Assembly (NCBI RefSeq): GCF_900177515.1
Contig: NZ_FXAK01000007.1
Coordinates: 2,092,501 to 2,156,500, forward strand
Reading direction: 5' to 3'
DNA: 64,000 nt
Source: Azospirillum oryzae
GTDB taxonomy: Bacteria > Pseudomonadota > Alphaproteobacteria > Azospirillales > Azospirillaceae
Each line of letters starts with the position of its first letter. The stretch's first letter is position 1. The notes beneath the pieces are model-generated. The model had not been told where the DNA came from. It did not search any database and worked only from the letters and a program-made list of their open reading frames with translations. A program made the position numbers and the translations under genes. This document shows positions 1 to 13,020 of this stretch, one piece after another.

Positions 1-69
1 CACGCGGTGATCCTCGTCCAACGCGTCGTTGCCCACGCTCATCCAGCGCGACCACTGAATTGGCTCCAT
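1..69 (-). CDS. Bacteriohemerythrin, N-terminal 23 residues only
   Basis: This is the 5' end of a minus-strand gene that runs off the left edge of the window. The visible 23 codons begin with ATG at 69 and read MEPIQWSRWMSVGNDALDED followed by HRV. The pattern of an early Trp, then VG, then Asp two residues before the first His is typical of the first iron-binding helix of bacteriohemerythrins, which bind oxygen or sense it through a di-iron site. The remaining His/Glu/Asp ligands are outside the window, so the assignment rests on this short motif. The gene points the same way as ligA, 217 bases downstream of it. Confidence 0.7.
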   Translation of the reverse strand, partial: MEPIQWSRWMSVGNDALDEDHRV

Positions 70-103
70 GACGTTTCCTTCATCCCCCGTCTGATTGGCG
101 CCG

Positions 104-134
104 GACGGGCGGGTGCGGGCGTTGACCGCCCGTC
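104..134 (-). terminator. GC-rich hairpin between ligA and the hemerythrin gene
   Basis: Nine-base arms at 104-112 and 126-134 are perfectly complementary around a 13-base loop, in the 217-base gap after the ligA stop. There is no T run on either side, so it may be a weak terminator, an mRNA 3' end stabiliser, or part of the leader of the hemerythrin gene. Nothing else convincing is visible in this gap. Confidence 0.35.
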
Positions 135-286
135 GGCACCGCCCTCCGCTGGAGGGTCGGGCGACCTGTCCGGCATGGTTTCGCTTTTCCTATAAGCTTT
201 GTCTGATTTCACTCCCCCTATCCCCGTCCGTCAATCCGACCGAACGGAGATGCGACACTTTGGCGAATGCAGGATCCGCTATCGGG

Positions 287-3362
<3,076 letters not shown>

Positions 3363-3376
3363 GCTTCTGGGCGGGT

Positions 3377-3498
3377 TGCCCCCTCCCCATCCCTCCCCCG
3401 CGTTCCGCGGGAGAGGGGGCAGGATGCTTGCAGAGGCTGTAAAAAGGACGGCGGCAGTCCCCTCTCCCGGGAAGCGGGGGAGGGTTAGGGAGGGGGCA
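3377..3498. repeat. Composite palindromic intergenic repeat, copy A
   Basis: A 122-base element whose ends form an inverted repeat (TGCCCCCTCCC at the left, GGGAGGGGGCA at the right). Each half carries its own GC hairpin: the left CCCCCGC / GCGGGAGAGG and the right CTCTCCCGGG / AGCGGGGGAG. The middle of about 40 bases is also shared with copy B at 32895-33015, including GCTTGC and CGGCGGCAGT. It lies between the stop of the unknown plus-strand gene and the stop of guaB on the minus strand. It resembles REP/BIME-type dispersed repeats and probably also works as a bidirectional terminator or mRNA 3' end. Confidence 0.85.
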
Positions 3499-3530
3499 TT
3501 CGTCAGCCGACGTCTACCCCAAAGCCCACC

Positions 3531-5069
<1,539 letters not shown>

Positions 5070-5141
5070 CCCGTGCGCACACAGCATCTGTTATGCAAGT
5101 GCGAAAAACGGCCCTCTCCCGATCCAGGAGGGTGAAATGGT

Positions 5142-5849
5142 TCAGTCCTCGACCTTGCCGCCGCGGAAGCCGGTGGCGACGACGTAGGTCTCGGAGGACT
5201 CCGCGCGGCTGGCCGGCGGCTTGGCATGCTTGACCACGGCGAAGTCGCGCCGCAGCCGGTCGAGCAGCGACCGCTCCGCCCCGCCCTGGAACAGCTTGGC
5301 GACAAAGGCGCCGCCGGGGGCCAGCACCTCCTCGGCGAAGTCGTAAGCGGCCTCGGCCAGCCCCATGATGCGCAGATGGTCGGTCTGCTGGTGGCCGGTG
5401 GTGGGGGCGGCCATGTCGCTCAGCACCAGATCGGCCGGGCCGCCCAGCGCTTCCTTCAACGCCTCGGCGGCGCCTTCCTCAAGGAAATCGGCCTGCATAG
5501 TGGTGGCACCGGGAACCGGGTCCATCGGCAGGATGTCCAGCCCGACGACCTTCCAGCCGTCCTTGGCGGTCTGCACCTTCTCCACCGCGATCTGCGTCCA
5601 GCCGCCGGGGGCGGCGCCGAGATCGACCACGCGCTTGCCGGGGCCGAGCAGGCGGAACTTCTCGTCCAGCTGCAACAGCTTGAACGCCGCGCGCGAGCGG
5701 TAACCGCGCTTGGTCGCCTCGGCCACATAGGGGTCGTTCAGGTGGCGCTCCAGCCAGCGCTTGGAGGATTCCGTGCGCTTGCCGGCGGTCTTCACACGGA
5801 CCGTGGCACGGCGCCCGCCCGGGCGCGTCGACGGAGTCTTTTCGGTCAT
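5142..5849 (-). CDS. rlmE: 23S rRNA 2'-O-ribose methyltransferase RlmE (FtsJ/RrmJ)
   Basis: Methylates the 2'-OH of a uridine in the A-loop of 23S rRNA (U2552 in E. coli) on the assembled 50S subunit. The protein is 235 residues from ATG at 5849, with GAGGA upstream. It has a basic N-terminal tail of about 30 residues that is longer than in E. coli. The SAM-binding motif DLGAAPGGW is at about 77-85, with the DMAAPTTGH and AKLFQGG segments further on, matching the Lys-Asp-Lys-Glu RrmJ fold. It follows the Ppx/GppA phosphatase with 84 bases between them on the same strand, a common pairing in alphaproteobacteria. Confidence 0.95.
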   Translation of the reverse strand: MTEKTPSTRPGGRRATVRVKTAGKRTESSKRWLERHLNDPYVAEATKRGYRSRAAFKLLQLDEKFRLLGPGKRVVDLGAAPGGWTQIAVEKVQTAKDGWKVVGLDILPMDPVPGATTMQADFLEEGAAEALKEALGGPADLVLSDMAAPTTGHQQTDHLRIMGLAEAAYDFAEEVLAPGGAFVAKLFQGGAERSLLDRLRRDFAVVKHAKPPASRAESSETYVVATGFRGGKVED

Positions 5850-5933
5850 GATCGCTGCAGTTCCTCGGTCATCCGGCGCAGGCGGGAAGCCGTCCCCACC
5901 TGCCCGATCATACATCCGGCATCGTTCACCGGT

Positions 5934-6956
5934 TTATTCGCCGGCAGCCCCGATCAGGTCCACCAGAATTCCTTCCCGCAAGCCGCGGTCGGCGATGCGC
6001 AGCCGCTCCACCGGCCAGACGTCGCACAGCGCGTCCAGGACGGCGCAGCCTGCGACCACCAGATCGGCGCGGTCCTGGCCGATGCAGGGATGGCGGGCGC
6101 GGCCGTCGAAATCCTGGGCGACCAGATGGTCTATCACCGCGCGGGCATGGTCCACCCGCAGATAGCTGCCGTCCACCGCCCGCCGGTCGTAACGGCAAAG
6201 CCCCAGATGGACGCCGGCCAGCGTGGTCACCGTGCCGGAGGTGCCGAGCATCTGCACCTTGCCGGCGGCGATGCGGCTCTGGATGCGGTTGCGCGCCTCG
6301 AACGGCGCGATGGCGTCGGCGACCGCCTCCACCATCTGGGTGTAGTTGGCGCGGGTGACGTTGGGGCCGCCATATTCCTCGGTCAGGCCGATGACGCCGC
6401 AGCGGATGGAGGTCTGGTCGAGCAGGCGCGGCGCCCTGCCCTTCTCCACCTGCAGCCACATCAGCTCGGTCGATCCGCCGCCGATGTCGAAGACGAGGGC
6501 ATAGGGATGGGTCGGCTCCAGCAGCGCGGCACAGCCGGCCAGCGCCAGACGCCCCTCCTCCTGGCTGGAGATGATTTCGAGCGGGATGCCGGTCTCGCGC
6601 TCCACCGCCTCGACGAAGGCGGCGCCGTTGGCGGCGCGGCGGCAGGCCTCGGTCCCGACCGCCCGCACGGCGGTGCAGCCGCGGCGCTCGATCTTGGAGC
6701 CGCAGACGCGAAGCGCCGCGATGGTGCGTTCCATCGCGGGTTCCGACAGATGGTCGTTGCGACTCAGCCCCTCGCCCAGGCGGACGATGCGGGAAAAGGC
6801 GTCGATGACGCGGAAGCCGCCCGGCGCCGATTTGGCGATCAGCAGGCGGCAATTGTTGGTGCCAAGGTCCAGCGCGGCGAAGACCGGGCGCACCAGCGCC
6901 GACGAACGCAACCGTCCGGTGTCGTTCTGCCGCTCGCTTTGCACCTGTAGATCCAC
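5934..6956 (-). CDS. Ppx/GppA family exopolyphosphatase/pppGpp phosphatase
   Basis: A member of the ASKHA-fold Ppx/GppA family, which hydrolyses polyphosphate or converts pppGpp to ppGpp; sequence alone does not separate the two. 340 residues, beginning with GTG at 6956. Phosphate-binding loops are visible as DLGTNNCRLLIA near residue 29 and FDIGGGSTELMW in the middle, with the conserved GTSGT motif further on. It is single-domain and lacks the C-terminal HD domain of long E. coli Ppx, as is normal for short alphaproteobacterial members. Probably co-transcribed with rlmE downstream. Confidence 0.88.
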   Translation of the reverse strand: MDLQVQSERQNDTGRLRSSALVRPVFAALDLGTNNCRLLIAKSAPGGFRVIDAFSRIVRLGEGLSRNDHLSEPAMERTIAALRVCGSKIERRGCTAVRAVGTEACRRAANGAAFVEAVERETGIPLEIISSQEEGRLALAGCAALLEPTHPYALVFDIGGGSTELMWLQVEKGRAPRLLDQTSIRCGVIGLTEEYGGPNVTRANYTQMVEAVADAIAPFEARNRIQSRIAAGKVQMLGTSGTVTTLAGVHLGLCRYDRRAVDGSYLRVDHARAVIDHLVAQDFDGRARHPCIGQDRADLVVAGCAVLDALCDVWPVERLRIADRGLREGILVDLIGAAGE

Positions 6957-7069
6957 GTACCGTCCCCGCCGTGACTAAAGAGCGGAGTGTAACCCGGATC
7001 GCGGTCCGGCGGGAACCCTTCTCGACTCGGTTTCCGCCGGCGGCGACCCGCAGGTCACATCTGCGCCAA

Positions 7070-7109
7070 TCACTTGGCTTTCACAAACCTCACTTGGCTT
7101 TCACGAAGG
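7070..7109. repeat. Tandem 20-bp direct repeat across a stop codon
   Basis: Two adjacent 20-base units (7070-7089 and 7090-7109) share their first 15 bases, TCACTTGGCTTTCAC, and 17 of 20 overall. The second unit encodes the last codons (FVKAK) and stop of the ABC binding protein on the minus strand. The first is an extra copy just after the stop, so the duplication repeats the C-terminal coding end without changing the protein. Confidence 0.8.
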
Positions 7110-8313
7110 GACAGGCGCTGGATTCGATCGGCAGGAAGGCCTCCGCTGCCGGGATGCTGCGGACCTGCTTGTAATAATCCCACGGCGCCTTGCTCTCCGC
7201 CGGGGCCTTCACTTGGTACAGCTCAAGGTCGTACAGCACGCGGCCGTCCTTGCGGATGCTGCCGGGGGTGCCGAAATAGTCGGTCGGCATCGCCTTCATC
7301 GCGGCGGTGACCGCCTCGGCATCGGTGGTGCCAGCCGCCTTGACGCCCTTCAGCCAATGCAGGGTGGCGAGGTAGGTGTTGGCCTGCTCCTTGGTCGGCA
7401 TCTTGCCGTGCCGGTCGAAGAAGCGCTTGGCCCAGGCCCGTGTCTGGTCGTTCTTGTCCCAATAAAAGCCGCTGGTGACATACAGGCCCTTGGCGAGGTC
7501 GAGACCCAGCGAATGGATGTCGGTGATGAAGACGATGTAGCCGACCAGTCGCTGGCCCGATTCCGTCAGACCGAACTCGCCCGCCTGCTTGATGGTGCCG
7601 ATGGTCTCCGCACCCACATTGGCGAGCGCCACCACCTTGGCGCCGCTGCCCTGGGCGCTGAGCAGATAGGACCCGAAATCGCTGGTGCCCATCGGGTGAC
7701 GCACGCCGCCGACCACCGTGCCGCCGGCCTGTTTGATCGCCTCGGTCGCCGCCTTCTCCATGGCGGAGCCGAAGGCGAAGTCGGCGGTGATGAAGTACCA
7801 GCTGGTGCCGCCCGACTGCACCACCGCCTTGGTCGTGCCGACCGCCAGCGACGCGGTGTCGTCGGCCCAATGGATGCTGTAGGGCGAGCATTGGGCGTTG
7901 GTCAGCTCGGTCGTCGTCGCGGCGCTGATCATCAGCACCTTCTTCTTCTCGCGCGCGACCGCCTGCACCGCCAGCGCGACGGAGGAGACCGGGATGTCGG
8001 TCACCATGTCGACACCGTCAACGTCGAACCAGCTGCGCACGATGTTGGACGCCACGTCCGGCTTGTTCTGCATGTCGGCGGACAGCACCTCCACCGGCCG
8101 GCCGAGCACGCTGCCGCCGAAATCCTCCACCGCCATCCGGGTGGCGAGCACCGCGCCCTTGCCGCCGATGTCCGACGCGAAGCCCGCCTCGTCCGCCAGC
8201 ACGCCGATGCGCACCGGCTTGACAGTCTGCGCCTGCGCGGAAAGCGCCACAGCCGACAACGCAGTCGTGGCAAGCAACGTCGCCAACGCAAAGGGCTTCA
8301 GCAACCGACCCAT
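7090..8313 (-). CDS. ABC transporter substrate-binding protein, branched-chain amino acid type
   Basis: A periplasmic binding protein of the LivJ/receptor-family type (type I fold). 407 residues from ATG at 8313, which has an ideal GGGAGGA site five bases upstream. Residues 1-25 form a signal peptide (LLKPFALATLLATTALSAVA, then SAQAQ). The mature protein starts VKPVRIGVLADEAGFASDIG, the usual first strand of the fold. The ligand cannot be read from sequence. No permease or ATPase genes lie beside it, so it is an orphan binding protein that must work with a transporter, or a sensor, encoded elsewhere. A possible structured RNA lies just upstream on the same strand. Confidence 0.9.
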   Translation of the reverse strand: MGRLLKPFALATLLATTALSAVALSAQAQTVKPVRIGVLADEAGFASDIGGKGAVLATRMAVEDFGGSVLGRPVEVLSADMQNKPDVASNIVRSWFDVDGVDMVTDIPVSSVALAVQAVAREKKKVLMISAATTTELTNAQCSPYSIHWADDTASLAVGTTKAVVQSGGTSWYFITADFAFGSAMEKAATEAIKQAGGTVVGGVRHPMGTSDFGSYLLSAQGSGAKVVALANVGAETIGTIKQAGEFGLTESGQRLVGYIVFITDIHSLGLDLAKGLYVTSGFYWDKNDQTRAWAKRFFDRHGKMPTKEQANTYLATLHWLKGVKAAGTTDAEAVTAAMKAMPTDYFGTPGSIRKDGRVLYDLELYQVKAPAESKAPWDYYKQVRSIPAAEAFLPIESSACPFVKAK

Positions 8314-8456
8314 GCAATCCTCCCCATCCTTGGTCTTGTGTGGCGGGTGCTCGTCAGCCTGCGACGCCCTGCCGCACCGTTCATCCCCGTGGATAGCGGG
8401 ATTTAATTTCATATGCAAACAGTATCGTCTGAAACCTATTCATCTGAAGGTTTGGC

Positions 8457-8497
8457 GCAAAACAAAAGCCCTCGCTCCGAAGTCGGGCGAGGGCTTT
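8457..8497 (-). terminator. Intrinsic terminator, minus strand
   Basis: Perfect 11-bp arms at 8465-8475 and 8487-8497 (AAAGCCCTCGC and its complement) with an 11-base loop. On the minus strand the arm runs into TTTTGTTTTG, giving a clear intrinsic terminator. It lies 150 bases upstream of the start of the ABC binding protein gene, so it must end a separate short transcript or act as an attenuator. Confidence 0.8.
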
Positions 8498-8751
8498 CGC
8501 ATCGGGCATCAACGGCCCAAATGGTGTCGCCAATCAGGCGAAATAAAACTGAGCGATTTCGGCCGAATGGTTCGGCATTATCACGTAAGCGCCGGTGGAG
8601 TCATGATCTTACTCACCCTCCCTGGTATCGGTCTCTACTGTTCCGCCCAAGCTATCTGCTTGAACGGTAAGGCGTTTCCGATGCTCGCTCACTTCACCTC
8701 GATGTCGATTACTGTAAGACAGAGCCTGCTCCCCTTTCACAGGGCTGTCAA
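8457..8751 (-). ncRNA. Candidate structured non-coding RNA or attenuator leader
   Basis: No convincing protein gene occupies 8314-8855. On the minus strand a perfect TTGACA (8746-8751) is followed about 80 bases on by a 10-bp hairpin with a 5-base loop (8643-8667). That hairpin is nested in an outer ATCGG/CCGAT pairing (8627-8631 with 8678-8682). Then come a 6-bp hairpin (8562-8576), a 5-bp hairpin (8527-8541) and the intrinsic terminator. The -10 region (CAGGCT at 17-base spacing) is poor. A 7-codon frame, MTPPALT, starts at the ATG whose complement is at 8602-8604, downstream of GGGAGG. I do not recognise it as 6S, tmRNA, RNase P, SRP RNA or a known riboswitch. Confidence 0.4.
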
Positions 8752-8855
8752 GAAAATCGCATGCTGCGGCGCAGTACCATCCGGAGAGCATCCATCGGCC
8801 TTCTCCAATCGGGGGAGGGCTGGCCTTTTGCCGGGGGCGAACCCACCTTGTGGGC

Positions 8856-10202
8856 ATGCCGGAACACGATGAGAACACATGGGGCGGACGGGTCGCGCGG
8901 TATGCGCGGGTCGGCACCGCCGTTGGCGGGTTGGCCGCGCGGTTGGCGGGCGAGCGCGTGCTGGGAATCCGCGTGGAGCGGGAACGCCACGCCGCCGAGC
9001 TGCGGGCGGCACTCGGCGGGCTGAAAGGGCCGCTGATGAAGGTGGCGCAGATCCTGTCCACCATCCCCGACGCCCTGCCGAAGGAATACACCCAGGAACT
9101 GGCGCAGCTACAGGCCGACGCGCCATCGATGGGCTGGCCCTTCGTCAAGCGGCGGATGGCGAGCGAGCTTGGTCCCAACTGGCAGTCTCGGTTCCGCAGC
9201 TTCGAGCACACGGCCGCCGCCGCCGCGTCGCTGGGACAGGTCCACAAGGCCACCGGCCTGGACGGGCGGGAGCTTGCCTGCAAGCTGCAATACCCCGACA
9301 TGGCCTCGGCGGTGGAGGCCGACCTGCGGCAGTTGGGGCTGATCTTCGCGATCTTCGAGCGCACCGACAGCGCCATCTCCACCCGCCAGATCCAAAAGGA
9401 GATCGGCGCCCGCCTGCGCGAGGAGCTGGATTACGAACGGGAGGCGAAACACACCCGCCTGTATCAGTCGATGCTGGCCGGCACGCCCGGTGTCCATGTG
9501 CCGGACGTGGTGCCGGAGTTGTCGAGCAAGCGGCTGCTGACCATGGGCTGGGTGCATGGCCGCAAGATCCTGGAGTTCGTCGCCGAGCATCCGGAGGCGC
9601 GCGACGAGTTGGCGATGAACATGTTCCGCGCCTGGTACGTGCCTTTCTACAATTACGGCGTCATCCACGGCGACCCGCATCTGGGCAACTACACGGTCCG
9701 TCCCGACCGCTCGATCAACCTGCTGGATTTCGGCTGCATCCGCGTCTTCAAGCCCAGCTTCGTCAAGGGCGTAATCGACCTCTACAACGCGTTGCGCACC
9801 GACAACCGCGAGCAGGCGGTGGAAGCCTACCGCACCTGGGGCTTCATCAACCCGTCGAACGAGCTGGTCGACGTGCTGAACATCTGGGCGCGCTTCGTCT
9901 ATGCCCCGATCATGGAGGACCGCCAGCGCAAGATTGAGGAGACCAACGGCGGCCATTACGGCCGCGAGACCGCCGGCAAGGTCCATGCCGAGTTGCGCCG
10001 GGTAGGCGGCGTCGAGATTCCGCGCGAGTTCGTGTTCATGGACCGCGCCGCGGTGGGGCTGGGCTCTGTCTTCCTGCATCTGAAGGCGGAGTTGAACTGG
10101 TACCAGATGTTCCAGGGACTGATTCGCGACTTCGATGTCAACGCCCTGGCGGCGCGGCAGAGCGCGGCGCTGGCAACGCAGGGGTTGCCGCAGGCGGAGT
10201 GA
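8856..10202 (+). CDS. ABC1/UbiB (AarF/ADCK) family atypical kinase
   Basis: A member of the ABC1/UbiB family of atypical protein-kinase-like ATPases, several of which support ubiquinone synthesis. 448 residues from ATG at 8856 (a GTG two codons earlier is also possible). The Ala-rich loop AAAAASLGQVH is at about 120-130, the ExD region is LDYEREAKH, the catalytic loop is HGDPHLGN (271-278) and the metal-binding DFG is at 291-293. The family KxGQ motif reads KVAQ (62-65), with Ala in place of Gly. It has no C-terminal membrane helices, unlike E. coli UbiB, so it is a soluble or peripheral member of uncertain substrate. It stands alone 94 bases before queA. Confidence 0.88.
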   Translation: MPEHDENTWGGRVARYARVGTAVGGLAARLAGERVLGIRVERERHAAELRAALGGLKGPLMKVAQILSTIPDALPKEYTQELAQLQADAPSMGWPFVKRRMASELGPNWQSRFRSFEHTAAAAASLGQVHKATGLDGRELACKLQYPDMASAVEADLRQLGLIFAIFERTDSAISTRQIQKEIGARLREELDYEREAKHTRLYQSMLAGTPGVHVPDVVPELSSKRLLTMGWVHGRKILEFVAEHPEARDELAMNMFRAWYVPFYNYGVIHGDPHLGNYTVRPDRSINLLDFGCIRVFKPSFVKGVIDLYNALRTDNREQAVEAYRTWGFINPSNELVDVLNIWARFVYAPIMEDRQRKIEETNGGHYGRETAGKVHAELRRVGGVEIPREFVFMDRAAVGLGSVFLHLKAELNWYQMFQGLIRDFDVNALAARQSAALATQGLPQAE

Positions 10203-10296
10203 GGGGAGTGGGGACAAAAAGCCTGCGAACCAACAAATGACTTGCCCCCAAACCCTTTCCATCCGCCCACCGTTCAGTCTATAGCTTGCCCCTCCC

Positions 10297-11325
10297 ATGA
10301 AGACCGCCGATTTCGACTTCGACCTGCCGCCCGACCGGATCGCCGAGCATCCCGTCCGGCCGCGTGACGCCGCCCGCCTGCTGGAGGTGGGCCCGACCTT
10401 GCGCGACTTCATCGTGCGGGACCTGCCGACGCTGCTGCAGCCGGGCGACCTGATGGTCGTCAACGACACCCGCGTCATCCCCGCCCGGCTCGACGGCCGG
10501 CGCGGCGAGGTGGCGGTCGAGATTACGCTGCACAAGCGGCTGGGCGAGCGGGAATGGGCAACCTTCTCCAAGCCCGGCAAGCGGCTGAAGCCCGGTGACA
10601 CCATCGTCATCGCGGAAGACTTCAGCGCCGAGGTGATCGCCAAGGACGGGATGGAGGTGCGGCTGCGCTTCTCCGCCGGCGGGGCGGAGCTGATGGAGGC
10701 GCTGCACCGCCATGGCCGGATGCCGCTGCCGCCCTATATCCGCCGCAAGTCCGACGAGGGCGACAACGCCGATTACCAGACCGTCTTCGCCGCCCGCGAG
10801 GGCGCCGTCGCCGCCCCCACCGCCGGGCTGCATTTCACGCCGGAGCTGCTGGCGGCGCTCGAGGCGCGTGGCGTGCGGCGGGTGCCGGTGACGCTGCATG
10901 TCGGCGCCGGCACCTTCCTGCCGGTGAAGGTGGACGACATCGCCGACCACAAGATGCACAGCGAGTGGGGCGAGATCTCCCCGGAGACCGCCGCGGCGGT
11001 GAACGAGACGCGCAAGGCGGGCGGCCGGATCGTCTCGGTCGGAACCACGGCGCTGCGTATCCTGGAGACGGCGGGGCGGGAGGACGGGACGCTGGTCCCC
11101 TTCAGCGGCGACACCGACATCTTCATCACCCCCGGCTACCGCTTCCGCATCGTCGATCTGCTGTGGACCAACTTCCACCTGCCGAAATCGACCCTGTTCA
11201 TGCTGGTCTGCGCCTTCGCCGGCTATGACCGCATGCGGGCGGCCTATGGGCACGCCATCGACCGCAACTATCGCTTCTTCAGCTACGGCGACGCCTCGCT
11301 GCTGCACAGGACGGACCCATCATGA
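10297..11325 (+). CDS. queA: S-adenosylmethionine:tRNA ribosyltransferase-isomerase QueA
   Basis: Transfers and rearranges the ribosyl group of SAM onto preQ1 in tRNA to give epoxyqueuosine. 342 residues, full length. It starts [19 protein letters not shown], with conserved RPRDAARLL, then [21 protein letters not shown] and the C-terminal [16 protein letters not shown]. No Shine-Dalgarno sequence precedes the ATG; a TATAGC hexamer at 10280-10285 would put the mRNA start only a few bases upstream, so translation may be almost leaderless. First gene of queA-tgt-queF-queG, overlapping tgt by four bases (ATGA). Confidence 0.97.
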   Translation: MKTADFDFDLPPDRIAEHPVRPRDAARLLEVGPTLRDFIVRDLPTLLQPGDLMVVNDTRVIPARLDGRRGEVAVEITLHKRLGEREWATFSKPGKRLKPGDTIVIAEDFSAEVIAKDGMEVRLRFSAGGAELMEALHRHGRMPLPPYIRRKSDEGDNADYQTVFAAREGAVAAPTAGLHFTPELLAALEARGVRRVPVTLHVGAGTFLPVKVDDIADHKMHSEWGEISPETAAAVNETRKAGGRIVSVGTTALRILETAGREDGTLVPFSGDTDIFITPGYRFRIVDLLWTNFHLPKSTLFMLVCAFAGYDRMRAAYGHAIDRNYRFFSYGDASLLHRTDPS

Positions 11326-12563
11326 CCGGCATCGGCTTTGACCTTCTGGCGACCGACGGGCGGGCGCGGCGCGGCCGCGTGACCACCGCCCACGGCACCA
11401 TCGAGACGCCGGCCTTCATGCCGGTGGGCACAGCGGCGACGGTGAAGGCGATGACCACCGACGCGGTGGCCTCGACCGGTGCGGAGATCCTGCTCGGCAA
11501 CACCTACCACCTGATGCTGCGTCCGACGGCGGAACGGGTGGCGCAGCTGGGCGGGCTGCACCGTTTCATGAACTGGGACAAGCCGATCCTGACCGACAGC
11601 GGCGGCTTCCAGGTGATGAGCCTGTCCGACCTGCGCACCATGTCGGAGGAAGGCGTCACCTTCAAATCCCACCTGGACGGCAGCCGCCATCACCTGACTC
11701 CGGAACGCTCCATCCAGATCCAGCACATGCTGGACAGCAACATCACCATGTGCCTGGACGAGTGCACGCCCTTCCCGGCGACGGAAGCGCAGGCCGAATC
11801 CTCCATGCGCCTGTCGATGCGCTGGGCGCGCCGCAGCAAGGACGCCTTCGTCGAGCGGCCGGGCTACGGCCTGTTCGGCATCGTCCAGGGCAGCGTCTAT
11901 CCCGATTTGCGGGCGGAGAGCGTCGCCGCGCTGAGCGACATCGGCTTCGACGGCTACGCCATCGGTGGGCTGGCGGTCGGCGAGGGGCAGGAGACGATGT
12001 TCCGCGTGCTCGACTTCACCGAACCGCTGATGGTGAAGGACCGCCCGCGCTACCTGATGGGCGTCGGCCGGCCGAGCGACCTGATCGGCGCGGTGCGGCG
12101 CGGCGTCGACATGTTCGACTGCGTGATGCCGACGCGCTCGGGCCGCACCGGACAGGCCTTCGTCCGCCGCGGCACCATCAACATCCGCAACGCCCGCCAT
12201 GCCCATGACGAGCGCCCGCTCGACGCCGAATGCGGCTGCCCCGCTTGCCGCAGCTACAGCCGGGGCTATCTGCATCATCTGTTCAAGGCGGACGAGATGC
12301 TGGGGCCGATGCTGTTGACTTGGCACAACCTGCATTACTACCAGGACGTGATGCGGACGATGCGGCAGGCCATCGAGGACGGCAACTTCGAAGAGGTCGC
12401 CAGCGCGATGGAATCCCGTATGAACGATGGCGACATCGAGGCGACCGTGGACCCCATCGCCAAGCCCGGCAAGCCGCCGAAGCAAGGCCGCCCGCCGAAG
12501 GCGGGCAAAGACAGCGATCCGCCGAAGGCAGAGCGGGTGGCGGAGGAAAAGACCGATGACTGA
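11322..12563 (+). CDS. tgt: Queuine/preQ1 tRNA-ribosyltransferase Tgt
   Basis: Exchanges guanine-34 for preQ1 in tRNAs with GUN anticodons (Asp, Asn, His, Tyr). 413 residues. The TIM barrel carries TDSGGFQ (first catalytic Asp near 91), [12 protein letters not shown], the nucleophile region [10 protein letters not shown] (near 267), and the zinc site [17 protein letters not shown]. Residues after about 375 form a Pro/Lys-rich low-complexity tail of about 35 residues that is absent from typical bacterial Tgt. It overlaps queA by 4 bases and queF by 8. tRNA-Asp, one of its substrates, is encoded at 59036-59112. Confidence 0.97.
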   Translation: MTGIGFDLLATDGRARRGRVTTAHGTIETPAFMPVGTAATVKAMTTDAVASTGAEILLGNTYHLMLRPTAERVAQLGGLHRFMNWDKPILTDSGGFQVMSLSDLRTMSEEGVTFKSHLDGSRHHLTPERSIQIQHMLDSNITMCLDECTPFPATEAQAESSMRLSMRWARRSKDAFVERPGYGLFGIVQGSVYPDLRAESVAALSDIGFDGYAIGGLAVGEGQETMFRVLDFTEPLMVKDRPRYLMGVGRPSDLIGAVRRGVDMFDCVMPTRSGRTGQAFVRRGTINIRNARHAHDERPLDAECGCPACRSYSRGYLHHLFKADEMLGPMLLTWHNLHYYQDVMRTMRQAIEDGNFEEVASAMESRMNDGDIEATVDPIAKPGKPPKQGRPPKAGKDSDPPKAERVAEEKTDD

Positions 12564-13020
12564 AAACATCTATGCCGGCCTGACCCAGCTCGGCGGCTCA
12601 ACCGTCCAGCCGAAGTCCCCGGAAGAGGCGGTGCTGGAGCGGGTGCCGAACCCGAACCCCGGCGATCCCTATTGCGTGCGCTTCACCGCGCCGGAGTTCA
12701 CCTCGCTCTGCCCGATCACCGGCCAGCCGGACTTCGCCCATCTGGTCATCGACTATGTGCCCGGCGACTGGCTGGTGGAGTCGAAGTCGCTGAAGCTGTT
12801 CCTGACCAGCTTCCGCAACCACGGTGCTTTCCACGAGGCCTGCACCGTCGGCATCGGCAAGCGGCTGGTCGACGAGCTGTCGCCGGTGTGGCTGCGCATC
12901 GGCGGCTATTGGTATCCGCGCGGCGGCATTCCAATCGACGTCTTCTTCCAGACCGGTGAGCCGCCGAAAGGCGTCTGGATCCCGTCGCAGGACGTCCCGA
13001 CCTACCGTGGCCGCGGCTAA
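12556..13020 (+). CDS. queF: NADPH-dependent preQ0 reductase QueF
   Basis: Reduces 7-cyano-7-deazaguanine (preQ0) to preQ1 with NADPH. 154 residues, the short unimodular type, with the T-fold. The catalytic Cys is at 52 in [11 protein letters not shown], with Asp59 nearby. The QueF motif ESKSLKL is at 75-81 and the substrate His/Glu pair in FHEAC at 92-96. The ATG at 12556 overlaps the end of tgt by eight bases, and the frame upstream of it belongs to tgt. Translational coupling within the queuosine operon is likely. Confidence 0.95.
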   Translation: MTENIYAGLTQLGGSTVQPKSPEEAVLERVPNPNPGDPYCVRFTAPEFTSLCPITGQPDFAHLVIDYVPGDWLVESKSLKLFLTSFRNHGAFHEACTVGIGKRLVDELSPVWLRIGGYWYPRGGIPIDVFFQTGEPPKGVWIPSQDVPTYRGRG

